A stretch of 64,000 bases of DNA from Clostridia bacterium. GTDB taxonomy: Bacteria; Bacillota; Clostridia; Oscillospirales; Acutalibacteraceae. The stretch spans positions 62,001-126,000 of the forward strand of contig JAFRXY010000025.1 of NCBI GenBank assembly GCA_017441385.1, in the 5' to 3' direction. Made by a program: the position numbers and the translations under genes. Below the pieces are notes generated by a model. That model was given only the letters and a program-made list of their open reading frames with translations. It made no database searches and was not told where the DNA came from. Of this stretch, positions 44,134-52,934 are shown one piece after another. The first letter of the stretch is position 1. Every line of letters starts with the position of its first letter.

Positions 44134-45221
44134 TATTGATCTATTTGTTCATGACATTCGTCTCAGTCATTTTGGCTGTGGTTTATAAAGAATACGGCAG
44201 AAGATATGCCCTCAACCGGCGTGACGGAGACTACCGCAAAAGTCTGATTGCGGCGGTCATGTCGGTTGTGCCGTTTATTGCCGTTGCGGGATTCCGTTAC
44301 GACGTCGGAACCGACTACCTATACACCTATGTTCCGAAATTCAAGGAAATCGCCAACGGGCAGGACAGCTATTTTGAATGGGGTTTTTTCCTGCTGAATA
44401 AGGTGATTCAGCTTTACACGCTTGATTACTTCTGGCTCTTTCTTATATGCGCCGCGATCACTTACATCATCGTGTTCGACTGCATCTACCGCTACCTGAA
44501 AGACCCCGCCTTCGGCATTTTTCTTTTTGTCACCACCACTTCGTACTTTGTTTCCCTCAATACCACCAGGCAGTACATCGCCATTGCGGTCTTCCTGTGG
44601 GCGGTCCGGTACATCAAGAGAAAGGAATTCTGGAAATATGCCATCGCCATCGTGCTGGGCAGCCTGTTCCATTCCAGCATTCTCATCATGCTGCCGCTGT
44701 ATTTTCTCTGCAAGCTGAAATTCCGTCCGCTTGTGGGATTTGCGGTGGTGGGTGTGTCATTTGCCATAACCAGCCTGCTCAGAGGATTACTCACCAGCCT
44801 GTTTGCCAATCAGCGGTACGGAGATTATTTCAATTCCTCCTACGATTCACAGGAAACGGCGGTGCGCTTTCTGCTGATCAATGCCGCCGTGCTGCTCATC
44901 GGAGCGCTGTGCGCCAGAACGGCCGTCGGCAAGTCGGAAGATGACGATGAAACCATGAATATCTACTTGCAGATCCAGCTTGCCTCCACGGTCATATGCG
45001 CCTGTTCCGGCGCTCTGCCGCTTGCCTACCGGATCATATGGAATTTTTCCTCCGTTCAGGTGTTTCTGATTCCCGAGGCGCTGGACAGGGTGGAATCGGA
45101 CGAATTAAGAAGGCTGCTGAAGGTTTCGGTGGTCATCGCGTTTACGCTGCTGACCGTTGTCACCGTCTTTATGAACGGCGAGCATGACGTATTTCCCTAC
45201 AGGACTATTTTTTCCAAGTGA
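44130..45221 (+). CDS. EpsG-family polysaccharide polymerase-like membrane protein
   Basis: The product has 363 residues and about nine to ten membrane segments. FRYDVGTDYLYTYVPKF and SYFVSLNTTRQYIAIAVFLW are typical of EpsG proteins, which act like Wzy polymerases in exopolysaccharide synthesis. The start is TTG 44130, overlapping the previous stop (TTGA). It provides the polymerase missing elsewhere in the operon. Confidence 0.9.
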   Translation: MILIYLFMTFVSVILAVVYKEYGRRYALNRRDGDYRKSLIAAVMSVVPFIAVAGFRYDVGTDYLYTYVPKFKEIANGQDSYFEWGFFLLNKVIQLYTLDYFWLFLICAAITYIIVFDCIYRYLKDPAFGIFLFVTTTSYFVSLNTTRQYIAIAVFLWAVRYIKRKEFWKYAIAIVLGSLFHSSILIMLPLYFLCKLKFRPLVGFAVVGVSFAITSLLRGLLTSLFANQRYGDYFNSSYDSQETAVRFLLINAAVLLIGALCARTAVGKSEDDDETMNIYLQIQLASTVICACSGALPLAYRIIWNFSSVQVFLIPEALDRVESDELRRLLKVSVVIAFTLLTVVTVFMNGEHDVFPYRTIFSK

Positions 45222-45231
45222 GGTTGTGCAA

Positions 45232-46212
45232 ATGATATCAGTCATCGTTCCGGTCTATAAAGTGGAGAATTACCTCGCGGAATGTCTTGCGAGCATTGCC
45301 GCGCAGACCCGCGGCGACTTTGAAGTGCTGATGGTGGACGACTGCTCCCCCGACAATTCCCGCGCGATATGCGAAGAATTCTCCCGGAAGGACGGAAGAT
45401 TCCTGCTGCTGTCCCGTGAAAAGAACGGCGGACTCAGCGCCGCCAGAAACACCGGACTGCGGGCGGCCAAGGGGGAATTCGTCGCCTTTGTGGATTCGGA
45501 CGACAGGATCGAGGCGAATTACCTCGAAGCCCTGACGGATTCCATAGAGAAAAATTGTTCGGATATCGCTGTCTGCGCCATTTCGCAGGTGTTGCTGGGC
45601 GGGAAGGTGCTTCGCAGCCGCGCCGAAAGCCGCTGCTTTGACCGGGAGGACGCCATTGAGGAAATGCTCTGCCAGCGCAGCTTTGACGTGAGCGCGTGGG
45701 GCAAGCTCTACCGCCGCAAGGCGCTGGAGGGGATGTTCTTCACCGAGGGCATTCTCTATGAAGATCTGGATATCATGTACCGTATCTTTGAAAATTGCGA
45801 TAAAATATCCTATACCGACGACACTTCCTATATCTATATTCATCATAAGAATTCCATTCTGCGGGGCGGCTTCAACAAGCGGCATTTTGACGTGCTGGAA
45901 GCGGCGGAGCGCGTGATGGCGCATTATTCCGCCGGCAGCGGCAGGCTGCACGACGCGGCTGTCAGGCGGTATGTCTATTCCAATTTCCTGCTGCTGAATA
46001 TGCTGCTGGACGGCGGCTGCAAGGAGAAGGGTTATTTCCGTCTGCTCAGAGGCAATATACTCAAATATCGCTCCGAGATCCTGCGCGGCAATCCCTGCGC
46101 GAAACAATCGGACAAGCTGGGGGTTGTTTTTGTTTCTGCGGGCATTACGCCTTTTCGCATTGGTATGGCGGTTTTCCGCAGGCTGAGAGGAGTATCAAAT
46201 GAACAAAACTAA
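45232..46212 (+). CDS. Glycosyltransferase family 2 (GT-A)
   Basis: The product has 326 residues and starts at ATG 45232 after GAGG; the longer frame upstream lacks support. GT2 hallmarks: SVIVPVYKVENYLAECL, MVDDCSPDNS, GGLSAARNTGL, and the DXD-like FVDSDDRIE near residue 92. It adds a sugar to the lipid-linked repeat on the cytoplasmic face. It overlaps the flippase gene by 14 bases. Confidence 0.93.
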   Translation: MISVIVPVYKVENYLAECLASIAAQTRGDFEVLMVDDCSPDNSRAICEEFSRKDGRFLLLSREKNGGLSAARNTGLRAAKGEFVAFVDSDDRIEANYLEALTDSIEKNCSDIAVCAISQVLLGGKVLRSRAESRCFDREDAIEEMLCQRSFDVSAWGKLYRRKALEGMFFTEGILYEDLDIMYRIFENCDKISYTDDTSYIYIHHKNSILRGGFNKRHFDVLEAAERVMAHYSAGSGRLHDAAVRRYVYSNFLLLNMLLDGGCKEKGYFRLLRGNILKYRSEILRGNPCAKQSDKLGVVFVSAGITPFRIGMAVFRRLRGVSNEQN

Positions 46213-47623
46213 GCAGAATTTCTTTAAATCCTCCCTATGTTATCTTCTCGGCAACATCCTGTCAAAGGTCGTTGTCGTTTTTCTGTTGCCCCTCTACACC
46301 AATTACATCAGTCCGGAGGACTACGGGCGCTACGATCTCTATGTCGCCTTTGCGAATTTTTTCTCCACCGTGCTTTTCTGTGAAATATGGATAGGCACCA
46401 TGCGTTTCATGATTGAGGAGAAGGAAATGAAGCAGAAATTCTCGGTCATCAGCAGTTCGCTGACCGTCTATTTCTGTTCGGTGCTTCTCTATCTGGTGTC
46501 GTTCAGTATCTTCAATGTGTTCATGGGAATCCGTTACTTCCCGCTGGTGCTTGCCTTCGGCTTCATGCTGACGGTGCAGAATTACTACCTCTACGCGGCA
46601 AGGGCGCTGGGGAAGAATGTGCTGGTCGCGGTGAGCGGCTTTTCCTCCACCTGCGTGATGGTGCTGCTGAATGTCATTTTCATCAAGGGATTCCACATGG
46701 GCTACAGCAGCCTGTTCATCGCTTCGATCTGTGGCATTCTGGTGCAGGCTGTCATGCTGGAAAGCAGCGTCAGGCTCATCAAAAACGTGTCGCCTTCGCT
46801 GATCGACAAAACGACGGTCAGAAAGCTGGTGGTCTACTGCCTGCCCTACTGCCTGAATTCGGCGGCCTACTGGTTCCTCACCGGCTTCAACAGCGTGGCC
46901 GTCACCGAATGGATCAGTCCGGAGCAGAACGGCTATTACGCGATTGCCAACAAATTCTCGGTGGCGGTGAATCTGGTGGGCACCTGCTTCTCACTGGCGT
47001 GGCAGGAAACCGCCTTCACCAAGAGCAGCGAAAACAGCGAGCAGGGCAGATTCTATTCCCGTGCCACCGACCTGTATGTGAAATTCGTTTTCTGCGGCCT
47101 GACGGTGATCGTGCCGGCCATCGGCGTGGCCTTCAATGTCCTTGTCGGCAGCGAATACTCCTTTGCCCGGCGCATCATTCCGCTGTCCCTCATGGGGGCG
47201 GCGGCCAATCTCTTCTGCATCTTCCTCGGCAATATCTTCGGCGCCATCAAAAAGACAAAGTACATCTTCGTGTCCATGGTGGTTTCCTGTCTGGTGAACG
47301 TGGGATTGCTCATGCTTCTGATCAATCATCTGATGGCGCAGGCGGCGGCACTTTCGCTGATGGTGGGCTGCATCGTGAACGCAACCATACGCATTCTGCT
47401 GCTGCGTAAACTCATCGGGCTGAAGGTCAATCTTGTGAGAATAGCCATCTACAGCCTGCCGATGATACTGGTCAGCCTGATCTTCTTCCGGTTCGGAACG
47501 GCGGTCAACGCCGTCACGCTGGCGGCCGCGCTGGCATATGTGTGTTATATGTTCAGGAACCTGCTCAAAGATCTGATTCGCATGATAAAAAGCAAGCTGG
47601 GAGGACGTGCGGTCAATGCCTGA
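46199..47623 (+). CDS. Wzx-type polysaccharide flippase (MOP superfamily)
   Basis: The product has 474 residues and 12-14 membrane segments, beginning SSLCYLLGNILSKVVVVFLLPLYT and carrying YTNYISPEDYGRYDLY, a standard Wzx/MATE-like N-terminus. It should move undecaprenyl-linked repeat units across the membrane for the EpsG-like polymerase. It overlaps both neighbours, so the operon is tightly coupled. Confidence 0.93.
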   Translation: MNKTKQNFFKSSLCYLLGNILSKVVVVFLLPLYTNYISPEDYGRYDLYVAFANFFSTVLFCEIWIGTMRFMIEEKEMKQKFSVISSSLTVYFCSVLLYLVSFSIFNVFMGIRYFPLVLAFGFMLTVQNYYLYAARALGKNVLVAVSGFSSTCVMVLLNVIFIKGFHMGYSSLFIASICGILVQAVMLESSVRLIKNVSPSLIDKTTVRKLVVYCLPYCLNSAAYWFLTGFNSVAVTEWISPEQNGYYAIANKFSVAVNLVGTCFSLAWQETAFTKSSENSEQGRFYSRATDLYVKFVFCGLTVIVPAIGVAFNVLVGSEYSFARRIIPLSLMGAAANLFCIFLGNIFGAIKKTKYIFVSMVVSCLVNVGLLMLLINHLMAQAAALSLMVGCIVNATIRILLLRKLIGLKVNLVRIAIYSLPMILVSLIFFRFGTAVNAVTLAAALAYVCYMFRNLLKDLIRMIKSKLGGRAVNA

Positions 47624-49895
47624 AAAATTGAAGATTGCGGTGATTACTCTCCACAGGGTAAAGAATTACGGCTCCGTGCTGCAAGCCTGCGCCACACAGC
47701 GGCTGCTGGAAGATATGGGGGCGGAAGCGGAGATCGTGGATTATATTTCCCCCAGATTACAGGATAGAAACGCCCGGAAGATTCTCACGGAGTCCTCTGC
47801 CAAAGCCAATTCCGGGCTGAAAAAACTCATTCACAGGCTGGTTGTCGCTCCTTCCTTCGCAAGGCAGAAGCGGGTGTTCCATTCCTTCGTGAAGCATCAT
47901 CTGAGGCTCTCCGCGCCCTATCTCACGGAGGAACGGCTGCGCATGCACCCCCCTGAGGCGGATATCTACTGCACCGGCAGCGATCAGGTATTCAATTCCA
48001 AAATCAACGGCATGGTGGAAAAGCCCTTCTATCTCGATTTCGTTCCGGCAGGCAGGAGAAAGATTGCCTATGCCGCCAGCTTCGGCATCAGGGAGATTCC
48101 GGAAGGGGAGAGGGAAGAAACCGCCGCGCTGCTGCGACAGTACGATTACATCTCGGTACGGGAAGACAGCGGCATGGACATTCTCCGCTCGCTGGGGGTG
48201 GAAGGGGAAACGGTGCTCGATCCGGTGCTCTGCGTCCGACCGGAACTTCTCACGGAGCTGCAAAGCCGGAAGAAGCGCAAAAAGCCCTATATCCTGATCT
48301 ACGAGCTGAACGGCGAGAGCGATATCGCCCGCTATGCCGAAAAGGTAGCGGCTGTCACGGGCTGGGAAGTCGTGAGAATATCCTATTACTATCATCATAT
48401 TCTCAAAAAAGGACACACGGTGGTCTGCCCCTCCGTGGGCGAATTCATCAGCCTGTTCCTGCACGCGGAGCTGGTCATGACCGATTCCTTCCACGGAACC
48501 GCCCTTTCGCTGCAATTCCAAAAACAATTCTGGCCGGTCATGCCGCCGCAGTATTCGACCCGTCTGGAGAGCATTCTTTCCGCGCTGCGTCTCACCGGCA
48601 GGATTGTGAAGGAAGACTTTGACCCGCAAAGGGCCGCCGAAAGGATAGACTATTCCGCGGTAACGCCCGCGCTGGAAAAGCTCCGGGAATCGTCGATGGC
48701 ATTTTTGCGTCGAGCCGTCAGCATGGAACTTCCCGCCCCCGTTGTCCGCAAATCCTGCACCGGCTGCGGACTCTGCGAACATCTCTGTCCCGCCGGGGCG
48801 ATTGCAATGCGGGAGGACGCATACGGCTTCCGCTATCCCGCCATCACGGAGAGCAAATGCCTGCACTGTCAAAAATGCGCGATCTGCCGCATGGAGGATG
48901 TTCCGGCGGACGGAAATCCCGCCGGCTCGGAATGCTACGCCGCCGTAAGCAGCGATGCCGCCTATACGACCCGATGCAGTTCGGGCGGACTCTTCGGCGT
49001 CATGGCGGAAAAATGGCTTTCGGAAGGCGGCGTTGTCTACGGCTGCGCCTTTGACGAAAAGATGAAGGCAAAGCACGTCAGGGTGGAAAGCCCCTCGGAA
49101 TTGCCGGCCCTTTTCGGCTCCAAATACCTGCAAAGCGACATTTCTTCCGCCTTCCGCCAGACAGCCGATGATCTGGCGGGCGGCAGGAAGGTGATGTTCT
49201 GCGGGACGCCCTGTCAGACGGCTGCCATGCGCCGGCGCTTCGGGCGGAATGATAATCTCTTCCTGATTGATATTCTGTGCCACGGCGTTCCTTCTTACAG
49301 AACATTCCATGCCTATCTCCAAAGCCTGAGCCAACCCGACAGAACCTGTGTCGGCTATTCCTTCCGCGACAGGCGGCTGGGCTGGGGCGGCGGCGTCAGC
49401 TTCACCCTTGCCGACGGCAGGGGTGAGCAAAAGGAATTCCTGCGGCCGGGCTGTGCCGACAGCTATTACGGCATGTTCTACGAAGGGCTGATTCTGCGTC
49501 CGGGCTGCCATGAATGCCGTTACAAGGGCAAGGAAAGGACGGGAGATATCACGCTGGGCGATTTCTGGGGCATCGAAAAGGCCTACCCGGATTTTGACCG
49601 CAGCAGAGGCGTTTCCCTGCTGCTTGTCAACAGCGGTAAGGGAAAGGAAATGCTCGAAGGAATTTCCCCCGCCCTTCAATTGCTTCCGGCGGATTTTGAA
49701 AAAGCCGCCATGCACAACACCACCCTCACCGGGAATGCCCCCTGTCCGGAAGGGGCGGAAGAAATATTGAATCTGATACGGGACAAGGGTTTTGAAGCGG
49801 CTGAAAAACAGTACTGGCGCAGCCGTCCTGTAAAGCGCATGAAGGCGCTGGCAAAGACACGTTTGATTCAACTGCATACAAAATTGAAAATTTAG
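47616..49895 (+). CDS. Fusion of polysaccharide pyruvyl transferase and FrhB-like iron-sulfur flavoprotein
   Basis: The product has 759 residues from ATG 47616 (GGGAGG 11 bases upstream). Residues about 1-330 form a pyruvyl-transferase domain (ITLHRVKNYGSVLQA, YCTGSDQVFN, TDSFHGTALSL), which adds ketal pyruvate to sugars. Near 381 begins a ferredoxin-like segment, CTGCGLCEHLCP, then CLHCQKCAIC. The C-terminal half resembles the coenzyme F420 hydrogenase/dehydrogenase beta subunit (FrhB): FCGTPCQTAAMR, DILCHGVPS, GDFWGIEKA. These two families often sit side by side in capsule loci; here they are one polypeptide. The redox role is unknown. Last gene of the operon. Confidence 0.9.
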   Translation: MPEKLKIAVITLHRVKNYGSVLQACATQRLLEDMGAEAEIVDYISPRLQDRNARKILTESSAKANSGLKKLIHRLVVAPSFARQKRVFHSFVKHHLRLSAPYLTEERLRMHPPEADIYCTGSDQVFNSKINGMVEKPFYLDFVPAGRRKIAYAASFGIREIPEGEREETAALLRQYDYISVREDSGMDILRSLGVEGETVLDPVLCVRPELLTELQSRKKRKKPYILIYELNGESDIARYAEKVAAVTGWEVVRISYYYHHILKKGHTVVCPSVGEFISLFLHAELVMTDSFHGTALSLQFQKQFWPVMPPQYSTRLESILSALRLTGRIVKEDFDPQRAAERIDYSAVTPALEKLRESSMAFLRRAVSMELPAPVVRKSCTGCGLCEHLCPAGAIAMREDAYGFRYPAITESKCLHCQKCAICRMEDVPADGNPAGSECYAAVSSDAAYTTRCSSGGLFGVMAEKWLSEGGVVYGCAFDEKMKAKHVRVESPSELPALFGSKYLQSDISSAFRQTADDLAGGRKVMFCGTPCQTAAMRRRFGRNDNLFLIDILCHGVPSYRTFHAYLQSLSQPDRTCVGYSFRDRRLGWGGGVSFTLADGRGEQKEFLRPGCADSYYGMFYEGLILRPGCHECRYKGKERTGDITLGDFWGIEKAYPDFDRSRGVSLLLVNSGKGKEMLEGISPALQLLPADFEKAAMHNTTLTGNAPCPEGAEEILNLIRDKGFEAAEKQYWRSRPVKRMKALAKTRLIQLHTKLKI

Positions 49896-49937
49896 AGTAA
49901 CTATAAAAAATATATCGTAGATAATTTGATATTTTTG

Positions 49938-49966
49938 TTGAATTCTTCAGAAGAGTTTGTTATAAT
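49938..49966 (+). promoter_or_regulatory. Promoter of the SH3b protein
   Basis: TTGAAT (49938-49943), a 17-base spacer and TATAAT (49961-49966), 32 bases before the TTG start. Confidence 0.85.
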
Positions 49967-49998
49967 TTCAATGATAAATCATTGAAAGGATGACGAAT

Positions 49999-51216
49999 TT
50001 GAACAAAAACGTCAAAAGAATACTGGCAATTGTCACAGCGGGAGTTTTCTTCTCCTGTCTGGGAGTGACAGAGGTTTTTGCCGCCCCGAAATACGTCAAG
50101 ATCACCGGCGACCCCGTTGCGGTTCGTGAAAATGCCGGCACTTCTGCGAAGTTTGTCAGGCAGGTGCGCAACGGCAATTACCTTGTGTATCTCAGTGAAA
50201 AGAACGATGCCGGCGGAACACGCTGGTATCAGGTAAAGCTCTCCGACGGCAAGAAAGGCTGGGTTACCTCGGTTTACTCCGAAACGGTCGATGAAAAGAA
50301 TGTCGGTCAGTTGGAAGTCACGGCCGCTCTCCTCAATGTCCGTGCGGGCGCGAGTCTTTCAAGCGCTCTGCTGGGCACCGCAAGAATCGGCTCGCAGTTC
50401 GTTTATTTTTCCACCAAGACGGATGACAGTGATCAGCTGTGGTATTTAATTCAATACAACGGGGAGCAGACCGCGTGGCTTCTGGGAACATACTGCAAGG
50501 TTATCACGGACAAGACAGATACCGGCGGGAAAACCCAGACGGAGGAAAAGACAACCGGCAAAACCGTAGAAATCACCGGGAATTGGGTAAATATCCGTTC
50601 CAAAGCCAGTCTGAGCGGCGAGAAACTCGCCGCCACAACGCAGGGTAAGAAATACGAATACCTTGCTTCCGGCCAAGATGAAAAAGGACAGATCTGGTAT
50701 AAGATCAAGTACAAGTCCGATAAGGCAGGCTGGATTCTGGGAGCATTCGGCAAGATAGCCGATTCGGAAACCAAGACAACCACCGTCAAGCAGGTGCAGA
50801 TTACCGCGGGAAGGGTTGTTGTCCGCAAGTCGGCCAGCACCTCGGCCAAAAGCCTCGGAGTCACGTCAAAGGGCAAGAAATTCACCTATCTGGCCTCAAA
50901 AAAAGGTTCCGACGGGAATACGTGGTATCAGATCCAGTTCAAAAAAGACGTAAAGGGCTGGGTAACCGGCCAATTTTCCAAAGTGATCACCTCCACTGTC
51001 CAGACGGAGGAAAAGCAGATTGTTATCACCGGCAACCCTGTCAATGTCCGTGCTTCCGCAAGCACGAACAGCAAAAAGCTGGGAACCGTTGCCAAGGGCA
51101 AGAAGTTCAAGCTGCTTTCAACCAAAAAGGACGGCAAAGGCGACACATGGTATCAGATACAGTATAAGGCCGATACAAAAGGCTGGGTCTTTGGCGCCTA
51201 CGCCAGACTGGCCTGA
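49999..51216 (+). CDS. Secreted protein of five bacterial SH3 repeats
   Basis: A 405-residue exported protein. TTG 49999 is chosen because AAAGGA ends eight bases before it; ATG 49990 overlaps that site. A signal peptide ending EVFAAP is followed by five SH3b repeats of about 70 residues, each with a VNVRA-like strand and a WYQIQY...GW ending, joined by Lys/Thr-rich linkers. SH3b domains bind peptidoglycan. No catalytic domain is present, so it is likely a wall-binding or structural protein. It stands between the capsule operon and the prophage. Confidence 0.9.
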   Translation: MNKNVKRILAIVTAGVFFSCLGVTEVFAAPKYVKITGDPVAVRENAGTSAKFVRQVRNGNYLVYLSEKNDAGGTRWYQVKLSDGKKGWVTSVYSETVDEKNVGQLEVTAALLNVRAGASLSSALLGTARIGSQFVYFSTKTDDSDQLWYLIQYNGEQTAWLLGTYCKVITDKTDTGGKTQTEEKTTGKTVEITGNWVNIRSKASLSGEKLAATTQGKKYEYLASGQDEKGQIWYKIKYKSDKAGWILGAFGKIADSETKTTTVKQVQITAGRVVVRKSASTSAKSLGVTSKGKKFTYLASKKGSDGNTWYQIQFKKDVKGWVTGQFSKVITSTVQTEEKQIVITGNPVNVRASASTNSKKLGTVAKGKKFKLLSTKKDGKGDTWYQIQYKADTKGWVFGAYARLA

Positions 51217-51239
51217 TGACTGATTGAAGCAACAAAAAA

Positions 51240-51284
51240 ATCCCCGTATGGGACGCTTTTTCCAAAAGCATCCCATACGGGGAT
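51240..51284. terminator. Bidirectional terminator
   Basis: Stem ATCCCCGTATGGGA/TCCCATACGGGGAT (51240-51253 with 51271-51284), plus an inner GCTTTT/AAAAGC stem. A-rich sequence lies on the left and T-rich on the right. It separates the SH3b gene from the convergent phage lysis genes. Confidence 0.9.
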
Positions 51285-51352
51285 CATTGTTTGTTTTTTC
51301 TCGGAATTCCTTTCAGCAGGTTCTCAAAGAGAAACCCTACAGGCGCTGTGCG

Positions 51353-51562
51353 CTATTGATGATGCATATCGCGGCGTTCCGCGTCGATCATTCCCTCTCC
51401 GAGGATGTACGCGATAAGAGAACCGCCGGCCATAATGAGCGCGGTAACCTGTGTGGCCGTGCTGTCTGTTACACCGAAAGCAAGCAGCATGGGTGTGACA
51501 AATCCCGCAACTGCCGCCCAGAATTTCCGGCTGCTGAGTTTTCGCTTCCAGTCTGTTTTCAA
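51353..51562 (-). CDS. Phage holin-like protein
   Basis: The product has 69 residues. A charged start (KTDWKRKLSSRKFW) precedes two hydrophobic segments (AAVAGFVTPMLLAFGV and QVTALIMAGGSLIAYILG) and a charged tail, the layout of small Firmicutes phage holins that open the membrane for the endolysin. TTG 51562 overlaps the stop of the XhlA-like gene (TTGA). Last gene of the lysis module. Confidence 0.8.
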   Translation of the reverse strand: MKTDWKRKLSSRKFWAAVAGFVTPMLLAFGVTDSTATQVTALIMAGGSLIAYILGEGMIDAERRDMHHQ

Positions 51563-51825
51563 CCCTGATTCTCCTTTTCGATGAATTTCACATTGTGTTC
51601 CAGCTCGTCGATCCGATGGCTGGCCACTTTGATTTTTTCCTCATGAAGTTTTACCGCTTCCTCGAGCCTGTAAGTGCGCTCAATGACGGCATTGTGCCTG
51701 TCCTGCTTTTTTTCGAGCTGTTCGATTCTGTAGGCCGTCAGCTTGCCGTTGACGAATATTCCTCCGAATGTGCCAAGCGCGCTGCCGAGAAGCGTGATGA
51801 GAGATACAACAATTTCCGTTCCCAT
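51559..51825 (-). CDS. XhlA-like phage membrane/coiled-coil protein
   Basis: An 88-residue protein with an N-terminal membrane segment (VVSLITLLGSALGTFGGIF) and a charged coiled coil (RIEQLEKKQDRHNAV). In phages, such proteins sit between endolysin and holin genes and are thought to assist lysis. ATG 51825 is taken as the start; a longer frame upstream is an artefact of the overlapping region. It is close behind the endolysin gene. Confidence 0.75.
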   Translation of the reverse strand: MGTEIVVSLITLLGSALGTFGGIFVNGKLTAYRIEQLEKKQDRHNAVIERTYRLEEAVKLHEEKIKVASHRIDELEHNVKFIEKENQG

Positions 51826-51830
51826 TTCCG

Positions 51831-52616
51831 TTATTTCACCGCCCTTTTCAAAGCCGCCCGCGTTTTTGTGCCGACAATGCCGTCCTGCACGAGTTTTTTC
51901 GTTTTCTGGAATCGCAGCACCGCCGCCTGTGTCAGTGTGCCGAAATATCCGTCCACCCTGAGTTTCGCTCCGGTTTTGTTTAAATGCCACTGCACCCAGC
52001 GCACGCCGTTGCCGGAAGAGCCGCGCCGCAAATCCTTCCTCGGTTCGGCATAAGGGCATTTCGGAATGGATTTCGGCTTCGGCGCGGGGTTTACCGCCGG
52101 CGTTGCCTTGGACGCGTAGTCAGGCAAACCGTAGCCGCGGATGTACCGTCCGTTGACCGTCACCATGCGGAAGGCGACAGCGTCGGCTTTGTTCCCCTCG
52201 ATGACGGAAATGACACTGCCGGAAACGCCCGTCACAAGGCCGACGTGTTCGGGACTGCCGAGATTGTCGGTCGTTGCAAAATCCTTGCCGTCGTTCCAGT
52301 CGTAAAAAATCACGTCGCCGGCTTTCGGAATATAATTCTCATCCTCGCGCCACCGTCCCAGTTTCTTGAAGGCTGCAATCAGATACCCGCAGCCGCACTC
52401 AATCGGAAAAATGTCGGTCAGCCCGCATTCAATCGCAATTGCGGACACGAATGTCGCGCACCATGCGGTAGAATAGGTCATCCTGTGATTGCGGGGAAGG
52501 GGCTGGAAGGAATTGTACCGGTCGATGAATTTTTTATGTGAGCCGTCATTTTCGTTACTGCCAAGATACTTCGTGGCAGTCGAAATCACCTTCTGCCTGA
52601 TTTCGTTTTCGGTCAT
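51831..52616 (-). CDS. Phage endolysin: CHAP amidase plus peptidoglycan-binding domain
   Basis: A 261-residue cell-wall hydrolase starting at ATG 52616 after GGGGAGTGA. The N-terminal cysteine peptidase/amidase domain has Cys53 in TAWCATFVSA and His124 in GSPEHVGLVTG. The C-terminal part (about 190-258) is a PG_binding_1 domain with LRRGSSGNGVRWVQWHL and VDGYFGTLTQAAV. It has no signal peptide, so it needs the holin for release. Confidence 0.93.
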   Translation of the reverse strand: MTENEIRQKVISTATKYLGSNENDGSHKKFIDRYNSFQPLPRNHRMTYSTAWCATFVSAIAIECGLTDIFPIECGCGYLIAAFKKLGRWREDENYIPKAGDVIFYDWNDGKDFATTDNLGSPEHVGLVTGVSGSVISVIEGNKADAVAFRMVTVNGRYIRGYGLPDYASKATPAVNPAPKPKSIPKCPYAEPRKDLRRGSSGNGVRWVQWHLNKTGAKLRVDGYFGTLTQAAVLRFQKTKKLVQDGIVGTKTRAALKRAVK

Positions 52617-52623
52617 AGAAAAA

Positions 52624-52764
52624 TCACTCCCCGTATGGCTGACCTGTGATTGTTTCAAATTCCTCCGCCGTGATCCAGCCCTTGACAACGGCGTTTCTCA
52701 CGCGGGAAATGCCCCAGAGCCTGCGATCATAGTAGTCTTTTACCTTCTCAAATTTACTGCTCAT
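52624..52764 (-). CDS. XkdX-family small phage protein
   Basis: A 46-residue protein (ATG 52764) matching the XkdX pattern: an aromatic N-terminus DYYDRRLW, then VRNAVVKGWIT and EEFETITGQPYGE. XkdX genes lie at the end of PBSX-like and other Firmicutes phage tail operons; their function is unknown. It overlaps the preceding gene and leads into the endolysin gene by eight bases. Confidence 0.85.
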   Translation of the reverse strand: MSSKFEKVKDYYDRRLWGISRVRNAVVKGWITAEEFETITGQPYGE

Positions 52765-52921
52765 CTTCACTGCCCTCCGTTTCGTCTGTGTCCAGTTCGA
52801 TGTCGTTCATCATGGCGATATAGTCGATATCCGCCGCGTTCCTGTCCGTTTTGGCTTTAAGAACGGCGGTTTTCTTGCGTTCGTCAATGAGCTGCTGCTG
52901 TAATGAAATATACCTGAACAT
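52754..52921 (-). CDS. Small phage protein, tail-operon end
   Basis: A 55-residue protein starting MFRYISLQQQLIDERKK with AAAGGAGGG ideally placed. It has a coiled-coil N-terminal half and an acidic tail with DYIAMMNDIELD. Similar short proteins occur just before xkdX in Firmicutes phages; function unknown. Confidence 0.7.
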   Translation of the reverse strand: MFRYISLQQQLIDERKKTAVLKAKTDRNAADIDYIAMMNDIELDTDETEGSEDEQ

Positions 52922-52934
52922 GGAAAGCCCTCCT

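Noticed and set aside
47757..49877. 706-codon open frame on the minus strand
   Set aside because: It lies fully opposite the pyruvyl transferase/FrhB fusion, has no ribosome site or recognisable motifs, and reflects GC-rich codon bias of the plus-strand gene.
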